64,000 nt of DNA from Endozoicomonas_A sp049275935 (GTDB taxonomy: Bacteria > Pseudomonadota > Gammaproteobacteria > Pseudomonadales > Endozoicomonadaceae), in assembly GCF_049275935.1 (NCBI RefSeq), contig NZ_CP184830.1:2232001-2296000 (forward strand), in the 5' to 3' direction. The stretch's first letter is position 1, and each line of letters begins with the position of its first letter. Below are positions 8,043 to 15,848 of this stretch, piece by piece. The notes under the pieces were generated by a model. The model was not told the DNA's origin. It ran no database searches and saw only the letters and a list, made by a program, of their open reading frames with translations. Made by a program: the position numbers and the translations under genes.

Positions 8043-9524
8043 TTTGAAGCCGACCTTATTCAGATACATTTTTTCTCGTTCAAAGTCGGCTGCTGTCAGG
8101 GGGTGATCTCCTAACCAACCTGATTCAAAGCTAACATTCAGAGTACGGTGACCCGCTTTTAAATCATAATGGGAGAAAGCCCCGTCCCGTATATGATTGA
8201 GCACAATCCCCAGACGCAGGAGCACAGTCAGCTTTAACAGCAGGTTGCTGTCTGAATGTTCAAGCAAGCCTTTCGGAATGGCTCTGCGATGCCCATGCAC
8301 CAGCAGAGCCAGCTTTCTCTGCTGCTCTTTATTGAACCCCATCAGATCCGAGTGCTGGATCAGATAAGCGCCATGACGGTTGTATTGTGCATGTGAAATA
8401 TCCAGGCCTACCTCGCACACCAGTGAAGCCCAGTTCAATAACTCCCGATCAGAAGCCACCAGTCCCCAGCTCTTTCTGACCTGATCAAAACAGGCCTGTG
8501 AGTAACGGTTAATCCCTTCTGCATTGGTCAGGTCAACATGATAGCGTTTCATCAATGCCGACAGGGTCCGGCCCCTGACATCCTCATGATGGTCCCGACC
8601 CAGCATGTCGTAAAGAACGCCCTCCCGAAGAGCACCCTCTGAGTATTGCATCCTTTCTATCTCGAAAGCGTCAAAACAGGCCATCAAAATGGCCAGCCCG
8701 GCAGGGAAGATAGCCTGCCGATCCGGTTTCAGGCCAGGGAAACGGACTCTGCCAGTGTGACTGAATTCCAGAACCTGACTTTTGAGCATGTCCATTTTTT
8801 CATGGGTAATAATTTCACCATGGCCCATGGCTGAGAGAATCGAACTCACTGCCCGAATAGAGCCAGAGGAGCCCACCGCATCCACCCAACCAAGATTTTT
8901 GTAGGCTTGTTCAATATTCAGGAGTTCCAGGCGCGCCGCATAATAAGCCGACTGAAAGCGCTCGGGGGACAGCTCTGCGCCGGGAAAAAACCGGTCGGTA
9001 TAGGCAACACAACCCATATGAAGACTCTCGAGCAGTCTGGGTTCGAAGCGCTCACCTACAATCAGCTCGGTGCTGCCACCACCAATATCGACAACAACTC
9101 TACGATCATTGTCGTCTGATTGAGTCTGGGCTACGCCCAAATAGATCAGACGGGCCTCTTCCCGACCGGCAATAATTTCAACAGGATGATTGAGGATTTT
9201 TTCAGCTTTTTCGACAAAATCGCTGCTGTTCTTCGCTTTTCTAAGGGCATTGGTGCCAACGACCCTAAGTGCCTGAAAGTGCCTTCCGGACATATACTGG
9301 GCAAACTGTGCCAGGCAATTCAGTCCTCTTTTCATGGCCTGCTCAGAAAGACAATCATCCTCACTCAGACCGGCAGCCAACTGTACTTTTTCTCCAAGTC
9401 GTTCAATTGGCCTGATTTCCCCCTGTTCCACTCTGGCGACAATCATGTGAAAACTGTTGGAACCCAGATCAATAGCTGCCACGAGAGGCTGGCTGTTGGA
9501 CTCAATACGACCCTGGTCTGTCAT
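8028..9524 (-). CDS. ppx: exopolyphosphatase (Ppx/GppA family)
   Basis: Hydrolyses terminal phosphate from inorganic polyphosphate, and may also act on pppGpp as in related enzymes. From the ATG at 9524 it is 498 residues; an upstream in-frame GTG at 9572 gives 514, and E. coli Ppx has 513. The actin-like ATPase fold shows the phosphate-1 motif AAIDLGSNSFHMIVAR near the start and the second motif VVDIGGGSTELIVG near residue 145. The C-terminal part is the helical HD-like domain. The conserved fold begins at about residue 14 of the shorter form, and GAAGAAGAAC lies before 9524, so I favour it. It is divergent from trxA-rho, an order also seen in Pseudomonas. Confidence 0.92.
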   Translation of the reverse strand: MTDQGRIESNSQPLVAAIDLGSNSFHMIVARVEQGEIRPIERLGEKVQLAAGLSEDDCLSEQAMKRGLNCLAQFAQYMSGRHFQALRVVGTNALRKAKNSSDFVEKAEKILNHPVEIIAGREEARLIYLGVAQTQSDDNDRRVVVDIGGGSTELIVGERFEPRLLESLHMGCVAYTDRFFPGAELSPERFQSAYYAARLELLNIEQAYKNLGWVDAVGSSGSIRAVSSILSAMGHGEIITHEKMDMLKSQVLEFSHTGRVRFPGLKPDRQAIFPAGLAILMACFDAFEIERMQYSEGALREGVLYDMLGRDHHEDVRGRTLSALMKRYHVDLTNAEGINRYSQACFDQVRKSWGLVASDRELLNWASLVCEVGLDISHAQYNRHGAYLIQHSDLMGFNKEQQRKLALLVHGHRRAIPKGLLEHSDSNLLLKLTVLLRLGIVLNHIRDGAFSHYDLKAGHRTLNVSFESGWLGDHPLTAADFEREKMYLNKVGFKLTVN

Positions 9525-9572
9525 AATGTTCTTCTTCGACACTCCCGCAGCAATCAGTCCGGTTTTTTTCAC

Positions 9573-10012
9573 CCGGGGCCCGTTGAGCTGACGGTTGGTT
9601 GAATAATCAGGCCATGACCAGACAATCAGTTTTTGTCATGCAAATCATGGTGCTGGCTAACATAAACCAGCAATATAACAGAAGGCTCTGGTTACAGCAC
9701 ATTTACTGTCAGCCGCACATTGTTGTATACCGGGCTGCTTGCGCTTAAAGCTTCTGTTTACAGGTTTTGGCAGAGATTTCGTGAAAGGAAAAAAGCCATA
9801 CTTTCAAGTTTCTGATGATGAAAAATAAACATCCCATGAGTCATAAATTCGGCTGCAAAATCTGATTCATGCTGACAGCCGTATACAAATAATCATAACT
9901 CTGTAAACTACCACCCACAATAAAATCAGAGTGATCGAATTTGTTTCCGGGTTCATCCCTTTGCTATGATTCGTGCTCTGACATTAAGCAAAATGGCTAG
10001 GAGATCCATTCC
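9573..10012. other. intergenic region between ppx and trxA
   Basis: This 440-bp divergent spacer has no credible reading frame. It must hold the ppx promoter on the minus strand and carries a good trxA promoter at its right end. I see no RNA gene in it. Confidence 0.5.
9941..9970 (+). promoter_or_regulatory. sigma70-type promoter of trxA with extended -10
   Basis: TTGTTT (9941-9946) and TATGAT (9965-9970) are 18 bp apart. TGC directly precedes the -10, giving an extended -10. The trxA start is 43 bp downstream, with AGGAGA at 9999-10004 as ribosome binding site. Confidence 0.5.
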
Positions 10013-10336
10013 ATGAGCGAAATTGTCAATGTGACAGACGCTTCCTTCGAAGAGGACGTGCTGAAGGCAGAATGTCCTGTACTGGTCGACTATTGGGCTG
10101 AATGGTGTGGTCCCTGCAAAATGATCGCGCCCGTACTGGACGAAATCGCACTGGACTACGACGGCAAGCTGAAAATCTGTAAACTGAACATTGATGACAA
10201 CGAAGCCACACCTCCAAAGTATGGCGTTCGAGGCATTCCAACACTGATGCTGTTCAAGGGTGGCAATGTTGAAGCGACCAAGGTTGGAGCCCTGTCCAAG
10301 TCTCAGCTGACAGCATTTCTTGATAGCAACCTGTAA
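10013..10336 (+). CDS. trxA: thioredoxin 1
   Basis: General cytoplasmic protein disulfide reductase, recycled by thioredoxin reductase. It has 107 residues, the usual size. The active site is WCGPC within VDYWAEWCGPCKMIAP. The cis-proline loop RGIPTLMLF and the FKGG turn are present. The ribosome binding site AGGAGA lies 8 nt before the ATG. It is followed by a long leader and rho, the arrangement of E. coli and Pseudomonas. Confidence 0.97.
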   Translation: MSEIVNVTDASFEEDVLKAECPVLVDYWAEWCGPCKMIAPVLDEIALDYDGKLKICKLNIDDNEATPPKYGVRGIPTLMLFKGGNVEATKVGALSKSQLTAFLDSNL

Positions 10337-10927
10337 CAGAATCAATCTTACGGCTTTAGAGATTTCAGAAGCTTTCTGATACTCCCGGCCAGGAGATTTC
10401 TGGAAAAAATCAGCCGGATGAAGTCGAATCATCCAGCTGGTTTCACAGCATTGTGTGATATCACAAAGCAATGAGTCAGGATAGTCCGGCGCCCATCCAT
10501 CATCGTCAGAATGAGGCTGATGAAAATCAAAAACACAGATACGAAATAGCTGTTTTCATGCTTGCTCCGAAGGGAAATATTTCTCAACAAAAAGTTTCTG
10601 AAAAGTTGACGTAGCAGGAGTTCTTGATTATTTTCCAGAAAAGGATATAGACTGTTAATTCGGGAGTTATTAGATCTGCTTGTTTCAGGTAAGCCTGTTG
10701 GATGCTTTTCTGGAGCTTTGAAGGTCCTTCTGAACAGCAGTAGTGGATACTCCGGCCACGTTTGTTTCGAGCTTGCCTTTACGATGTGGTTACAGCTTGA
10801 AAGCCGTTTTTATGAGCTTAGGCAGGCATCGATATTAAACGATGCTGAAAATAATAATCTCAATAATATCTGATCTTCCTGCAACTACGACGGCCATTAC
10901 CTTTCAATTTAACGTTCGCGAACTCTT
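10337..10927. other. long leader / intergenic region upstream of rho
   Basis: This 590-bp stretch between trxA and rho has no credible gene. It contains an imperfect palindrome (TCAGAAGCTTTCTGA, about 10365-10379) but no clear intrinsic terminator. In E. coli the rho leader is the site of Rho autoregulation; a similar role here is plausible but not shown by any motif I can verify. Confidence 0.4.
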
Positions 10928-12187
10928 ATGCATCTTACCGAACTGAAAAAAAAATCTGTTCCTGAACTTCTGGCGATCGCTAATGAAATGGGCCTTGAAA
11001 ATCTGGCCCGTTCCCGGAAGCAGGACGTAATCTTCTCAATCCTGAAGCGCCACGCCCGCAGCGGGGAAGACATCTATGGCGATGGTGTTCTTGAGATCCT
11101 GCAGGATGGCTTCGGCTTCCTGCGTTCTTCCGACAGCTCTTATCTGGCAGGTCCTGATGATATTTATGTTTCACCCAGTCAGATTCGTCGATTCAATCTG
11201 AGAACCGGTGATAGCATTGCGGGTAAAATTCGACCACCTAAAGAGGGTGAACGCTATTTCGCACTGCTAAAAGTCAATGAAATTAATTTTGACCAGCCAG
11301 AAAACGCCCGTAATAAAATTCTATTTGAAAACCTGACCCCGCTGTTTCCACAGGATCGTCTGGTCATGGAAATGGGTAACGGCTCCACCGAGGATTTAAC
11401 AGGCCGAATTATCGACCTGGTGGCTCCAATCGGTAAAGGTCAGCGTGGTCTGATCGTCTCCCCCCCTAAGGCTGGTAAGACCCTGATGCTGCAGAATATT
11501 GCAGCTAATATCACCCGTAACAACCCCGAATGCCACCTGATCGTTCTGTTGATTGATGAGCGTCCGGAGGAAGTGACCGAAATGGCCCGTTCCGTGCGTG
11601 GTGAAGTGGTGGCCTCGACCTTTGACGAGCCTCCGTCACGACACGTGCAAGTGGCTGAAATGGTTTTGGAAAAAGCCAAGCGACTGGTTGAGCATAAGAA
11701 AGACGTGGTGATCCTGCTGGACTCCATTACCCGCCTGGCTCGTGCCTACAACACAGTTATTCCTTCTTCCGGTAAAGTTCTGACCGGTGGTGTTGATGCC
11801 CACGCTCTGGAGCGTCCCAAACGTTTCTTTGGTGCTGCCCGTAACATCGAGGAAGGTGGCAGTCTGACCATTATGGCTACCGCCCTGGTGGACACTGGCT
11901 CGAAAATGGACGAAGTGATCTTCGAGGAATTCAAAGGTACTGGTAACATGGAACTGAACCTCGACCGTCGCATCGCTGAAAAGCGCGTTTTCCCTGCCAT
12001 TAACTTCAACAAGTCCGGTACTCGTCGTGAAGACTACCTGACCACAGAAGAAGAATTGCAGCGCATGTGGATTCTGCGCAAGATCCTGCACCCAATGGAC
12101 GAAATCGGCGCCATTGAATTCCTGCTGGACCGCATGAAGCACACCAAGACCAATGAAGAATTCTTCCAGTCTATGAAGCGGAAGTAA
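10928..12187 (+). CDS. rho: transcription termination factor Rho
   Basis: Hexameric RNA helicase that ends transcription of untranslated RNA. It has 419 residues, identical in length to E. coli Rho. The N-terminal helix bundle (LTELKKKSVPELLAIANEM) precedes the cold-shock-like primary RNA site with DGFGFLR. The Walker A motif is in IVSPPKAGKTLML near residue 180, Walker B is DVVILLDSITRLARAY, and the Q/R-loop regions are present. Like other Rho genes it is probably autoregulated through the long untranslated leader. A GC-rich hairpin separates it from ubiD, which follows on the same strand after 65 bp. Confidence 0.98.
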   Translation: MHLTELKKKSVPELLAIANEMGLENLARSRKQDVIFSILKRHARSGEDIYGDGVLEILQDGFGFLRSSDSSYLAGPDDIYVSPSQIRRFNLRTGDSIAGKIRPPKEGERYFALLKVNEINFDQPENARNKILFENLTPLFPQDRLVMEMGNGSTEDLTGRIIDLVAPIGKGQRGLIVSPPKAGKTLMLQNIAANITRNNPECHLIVLLIDERPEEVTEMARSVRGEVVASTFDEPPSRHVQVAEMVLEKAKRLVEHKKDVVILLDSITRLARAYNTVIPSSGKVLTGGVDAHALERPKRFFGAARNIEEGGSLTIMATALVDTGSKMDEVIFEEFKGTGNMELNLDRRIAEKRVFPAINFNKSGTRREDYLTTEEELQRMWILRKILHPMDEIGAIEFLLDRMKHTKTNEEFFQSMKRK

Positions 12188-12200
12188 TCCATCATTATCC

Positions 12201-12222
12201 GGGGACAGGTCAGCCTGTCCCC
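12201..12222 (+). terminator. hairpin after rho
   Basis: A perfect 9-bp GC-rich stem GGGGACAGG/CCTGTCCCC with a TCAG loop is followed by ATCTTCTCTC, a poor U-tract. It may be a leaky terminator or an RNA 3'-end stabiliser between rho and ubiD. Confidence 0.55.
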
Positions 12223-12252
12223 ATCTTCTCTCAGCCTCAGCTTTAACTTCCA

Positions 12253-13719
12253 ATGAAATACAGGGACCTACGGGACTTCATCAAGCTGCTGGAAAAGCAG
12301 GGTGAACTCGTCAGAATCAAGACCGAAGTCGATCCGTATCTGGAAATGACCGAAATCAGCGACCGAACGCTTCGCAAGAAAGGGCCGGCACTGCTGTTCG
12401 AAAATCCAAAAGGTTATGACATGCCGGTACTGGCCAATCTGTTTGGCACAGAGCGCCGGGTGGCTCTGGGTATGGGGCAGGATAATGTCAGTGCGCTGAA
12501 GGAGGTAGGTCAGCTCCTGGCATATCTTAAGGAACCCGATCCACCCAAGGGCTTCCGTGATGCTTTGACAAAGCTGCCTGTCTTCAGACAAGTGTTGAAC
12601 ATGGGGCCCAAAGTGGTCAGTAAAGCCGTCTGTCAGGAAGTCGTGCTCAAAGGTGATGAGATAGATCTGAACCGGATTCCTGTTCAAACCTGCTGGCCCG
12701 GCGATGCGGGCCCTCTGGTCACCTGGCCTCTGGTCATCACCAAAGGCCCTGGAAAGGATCGACAGAACCTCGGAATTTATCGCCAACAGCTGATTGGTAA
12801 AAACAAACTGATCATGCGCTGGCTCTCTCATCGTGGCGGTGCTCTGGACTTCAGGGATTGGCAACAGCAATACCCTGATAAACCTTTCCCCGTAACCGTA
12901 GCTCTGGGTGCTGATCCGGCTACCATCCTGGGGGCAGTCACCCCAGTGCCTGACAGTCTTTCAGAGTATGCCTTCGCGGGCCTGTTAAGAGGCAGTAAAA
13001 CCGAACTGGTTAAAAGCATCACCAACGATCTTCAGGTACCTGCCAGTGCCGAGATTGTTCTGGAAGGGCATATCTATCCGGGAGAGATGGCGGACGAAGG
13101 CCCGTTCGGTGATCACACCGGTTACTACAACGAAGTGGAGCGTTTCCCGGTCTTTACCGTAGAGTGTATTACTCACAGAAGAGATCCCATTTATCACAGC
13201 ACTTACACAGGCAGGCCTCCCGATGAGCCCGCTATCTTGGGAGTGGCCCTGAATGAGGTATTTGTTCCCATTCTGAAAAAGCAGTTTCCGGAAATCGTGG
13301 ACTTTTATCTGCCTCCGGAAGGCTGTTCTTACCGAATGGCGGTGGTGACCCTGCGTAAGGAATACCCGGGTCATGCCAAGCGAGTCATGCTCGGTGTATG
13401 GTCATACCTCAGACAATTTATGTATACCAAGTTCGTTGTTGTCACCGACGATGATGTCAATGCCAGAGACTGGAACGATGTCATCTGGGCCATGACGACT
13501 CGAATGGATCCCAAGCGGGACTGCGTCTTTGTTGAAAACACTCCCATTGATTATCTGGATTTCGCTTCACCCGTTGCAGGTCTTGGTTCCAAGGTGGGTT
13601 TTGATGCTACGAATAAATGGTCCGGAGAAACCGATCGGGAATGGGGGCAAACCATAACCATGACGCAGGAAGTCAAGGAACGGGTTGATGCACTCTGGGG
13701 TGATTTGGGTATACACTGA
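12253..13719 (+). CDS. ubiD: 4-hydroxy-3-polyprenylbenzoate decarboxylase
   Basis: Decarboxylates the polyprenylated 4-hydroxybenzoate ring in ubiquinone biosynthesis using prenylated FMN made by UbiX. It has 488 residues, close to the E. coli enzyme (497). Family segments are clear: KYRDLRDFIKLLEKQGELVR at the start, NLGIYRQQLIGKNKLIMRW for cofactor and metal binding, and DEGPFGDHTGYYN in the catalytic region. It follows rho on the same strand and is followed, after two inserted repeat elements, by a Fre-type flavin reductase, its usual neighbour in Pseudomonas. A long minus-strand open frame over the start is a shadow. Confidence 0.96.
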   Translation: MKYRDLRDFIKLLEKQGELVRIKTEVDPYLEMTEISDRTLRKKGPALLFENPKGYDMPVLANLFGTERRVALGMGQDNVSALKEVGQLLAYLKEPDPPKGFRDALTKLPVFRQVLNMGPKVVSKAVCQEVVLKGDEIDLNRIPVQTCWPGDAGPLVTWPLVITKGPGKDRQNLGIYRQQLIGKNKLIMRWLSHRGGALDFRDWQQQYPDKPFPVTVALGADPATILGAVTPVPDSLSEYAFAGLLRGSKTELVKSITNDLQVPASAEIVLEGHIYPGEMADEGPFGDHTGYYNEVERFPVFTVECITHRRDPIYHSTYTGRPPDEPAILGVALNEVFVPILKKQFPEIVDFYLPPEGCSYRMAVVTLRKEYPGHAKRVMLGVWSYLRQFMYTKFVVVTDDDVNARDWNDVIWAMTTRMDPKRDCVFVENTPIDYLDFASPVAGLGSKVGFDATNKWSGETDREWGQTITMTQEVKERVDALWGDLGIH

Positions 13720-13757
13720 AACAATTACAGCTCTTGATTATCACTCGGTTACCCGAG

Positions 13758-13961
13758 CTAGCAGCCTGTCGGACTCAAGCGCCCGTAGCGAGGATTGCGA
13801 GAAATTGAGGATAAAAATTTCTGCTTCTGAGGAGAATAGCGGGGCTATTTGACGAAGAGGCAGGAATTTTTAGACCAATTTATCGCAACCGCACGACTGC
13901 ACGGATGCAGGAGCTAGAGCAACGCAGGAGCAGTTGCCGAGTAGGGCAGACAGGCTCCTAG
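13758..13961. repeat. CTAG-bounded palindromic element, type 1, copy 1
   Basis: Begins CTAGCAGCCTGTCGG and ends GACAGGCTCCTAG. Inside are the shared blocks GTAGCGAGGATTGC, AATTGAGGATAAAAAT, GAGGAGAATAGC and TTAGACCAATTT. The last pairs with the AATTGAGG block, so the element folds. It carries an extra insert of about 40 bp (GGATGCAGGAGCTAGAGC) also found in the copy at 20348-20561. It is joined to the next element through a shared CTAG. Confidence 0.85.
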
Positions 13962-14124
13962 GAGGCCGACCGAGAATAGCGCCCGTAGCGAGGACGGCAG
14001 AAAATTGAGGATGAAAATTCGGTTTTGTGAGGAGAATAGCGAGCTATTTGACGAACAAAAGCGGATTTTCAGACCAATTTGCTGCCGCCGCAGTAGGGCA
14101 GTCTATTCTCGGTCGGCCTCCTAG
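13958..14124. repeat. CTAG-bounded palindromic element, type 2, copy 1
   Basis: 167 bp with perfect terminal inverted repeats starting CTAGGAGGCCGACCGAG. The interior matches type 1 in layout (GTAGCGAGGACGGCAG, AATTGAGGATGAAAAT, GAGGAGAATAGCGAGC, CAGACCAATTT). A second type 2 copy is at 33162-33328. An open frame running out of this element into fre is not its true start. Confidence 0.85.
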
Positions 14125-14200
14125 AGAGTTACTTCTTAATACGGTCATCAGGGAAACCCCGGGCATTCCTGCTGGCTGTGATATTCGGGAGGGAGGTATT

Positions 14201-14935
14201 GTGCAGATAAGCGAGTCTTCCAGGCTGCGGTGCTCAGTTGCCGATACTCAGCTTCTCAGTTCCGACATTTACCGTATCAAACTGACTGCTGAGTCAGACT
14301 GCTTTCCTGGCTATTATCCGGGTCAGTATCTTGTTGTTCACCTTCAGAATAATGAAAACAATTGTTTTTCTATTGCTTCAGCGCCGCAAAAAAACCAGCA
14401 GCATCTGGAGCTGCATATTCAACAGCTGAAAGGCAGTCCAAACTCTCAACAGCTCTTTCGGGAAATAAAAGAAGGTGTGCTGAACGTCAGTTTGCCTCTA
14501 GGGAATTGCCATCTCCCTGACTCAATCGACAAACAGCAGCCCCTGCTTTTCGTTGCCGCCGGAACCGGCTTCTCCCAAATGAAAAGCATGATTGAGTATT
14601 GCCTGCGTCACCATCATCACGGTGAGATGCATCTTTACTGGGGAGCCAGAACACCTGCAGACTTCTATCTGCCCAACCTCCCTGTGCAATGGTCTGGCCA
14701 GGGCGTTCATTATCATCCGGTAGTCAGTGAAACCCATCATGAAGATGACTGGTGTGGGCGCCATGGGCTGCTGTATGAAGCGATTCTGGTCGATCGCGAA
14801 AAGCTGCTCGATTGTCAGACCTATATCAGTGGCTCACCACAAATGGTTTATGCGACATATGACGTAATGGTTGGAGACGGATTCCCGGAAAAAAACCTGC
14901 ACTCTGACGTTTTTGACTACGCACCAAGAAAATAA
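14201..14935 (+). CDS. fre: NAD(P)H-flavin reductase, Fre family
   Basis: Reduces free flavins with NAD(P)H. The product may supply FMNH2 for UbiX/UbiD-related chemistry or ferric reduction. From the GTG at 14201 it is 244 residues. This start has a strong GGGAGGGAGG 4 nt upstream and matches the N-terminus of E. coli Fre. An open frame that begins at 14027 inside a repeat element adds unrelated residues. Motifs: PGQYLVVH and FSIASAP for flavin, FVAAGTGFSQMKSMIEY for the pyridine nucleotide, then LYWGARTPADFY. In Pseudomonas the homolog sits directly after ubiD; here two repeat elements have been inserted between them. Confidence 0.88.
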   Translation: MQISESSRLRCSVADTQLLSSDIYRIKLTAESDCFPGYYPGQYLVVHLQNNENNCFSIASAPQKNQQHLELHIQQLKGSPNSQQLFREIKEGVLNVSLPLGNCHLPDSIDKQQPLLFVAAGTGFSQMKSMIEYCLRHHHHGEMHLYWGARTPADFYLPNLPVQWSGQGVHYHPVVSETHHEDDWCGRHGLLYEAILVDREKLLDCQTYISGSPQMVYATYDVMVGDGFPEKNLHSDVFDYAPRK

Positions 14936-15104
14936 TATCGTCACAAATCTTGCTACCCTTCTGAATTGCAAATATAAACCCTGACCCATTAGCACAGTAA
15001 TAAAAAACACTGCCGTAATTTATGTGCAACGAATGGTAATTGCGCAACTCTTGTCTATATTCATAGTCGATCGTCATAACACCCAATCAATATACGGAGA
15101 TTTT

Positions 15105-15755
15105 ATGCAATCTTCCGCTGCCAAAGTTCAGCAGACGGCTGTGAGAAGCAGTCGTGTGCGCCAGAAAAATATTAAGGTCATATTGCAAGCTGCAGAGGAC
15201 GAATTCGTTCTTAGTGGCTTCAAAGGAGCTTCAATCAGGGATATTGCAACCAGAGCCGGGTTGCCAAAAGCCAATATTCATTATTACTTCAACAGCAAGG
15301 TCGATCTGTATGGTGCTGTTCTTGGCCATATTATGGAACTCTGGGAAGCGGTTTTTTCCGGCTTGAACATAGAGGATGATCCGGCTTCAGCCTTTCGTCA
15401 GTACATACAGGCAAAAATGCAATACTGTCTGGCTCACGCCAACGCTTCCCGTATATTCAGCAGTGAGATCATTCATGGTGGGCAACATCTTAAAGAACAT
15501 TTTGAGTACTTCAAGTCATGGATCAAAGAGAAATCACGAGTTATTGAATCTTGGATAGAGCGAGGCAAAATGGACCCTGTCGACCCTTTGCACCTGTTAT
15601 TTACCATCTGGGCTACCACCCAATATTATGTGGATTACAGCCCACAGGTAGCCTGTGTTATTGGTAAGGAGGCTCTGTCCGATGAGGATTTAGAGGCTGC
15701 GACAGAGCATCTTTGCAACCTCATCATCAAGGGGTGTGGGATCAGAAGTCGCTGA
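15105..15755 (+). CDS. TetR family transcriptional regulator, RutR-like
   Basis: A 216-residue DNA-binding regulator. The N-terminal helix-turn-helix is SIRDIATRAGLPKANIHYYF. The C-terminal ligand domain resembles E. coli RutR, for example FRQYIQAKMQYCLAHANASRIF and HLLFTIWATTQYYVDYSPQV. RutR senses uracil and controls pyrimidine degradation, but no rut genes are here, so ligand and targets are unknown. The ATG at 15105 has ACGGAGA upstream; an open frame reaching back to 15024 is not needed. It is convergent with parC. Confidence 0.85.
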   Translation: MQSSAAKVQQTAVRSSRVRQKNIKVILQAAEDEFVLSGFKGASIRDIATRAGLPKANIHYYFNSKVDLYGAVLGHIMELWEAVFSGLNIEDDPASAFRQYIQAKMQYCLAHANASRIFSSEIIHGGQHLKEHFEYFKSWIKEKSRVIESWIERGKMDPVDPLHLLFTIWATTQYYVDYSPQVACVIGKEALSDEDLEAATEHLCNLIIKGCGIRSR

Positions 15756-15848
15756 TCGCAGTCACTGGGTGCAAAGACCGTCATGGGTTTTTAACGGTCG
15801 TCAGCGACGGCTATAAAAACCTGTGACCGGATGACTCAGGCATCGAGC

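Noticed and set aside
11636..12253. 205-residue minus-strand frame inside rho
   Set aside because: Antisense shadow of a strongly conserved gene.
14027..14200. N-terminal extension of the fre reading frame
   Set aside because: It starts inside a CTAG-bounded repeat element, has no family similarity, and a strong ribosome site precedes the GTG at 14201.
15776..15799. GACCGT/ACGGTC inverted repeat between the RutR-like gene and parC as terminator
   Set aside because: Stem of 6 bp with a 12-nt loop and no U-tract after it.
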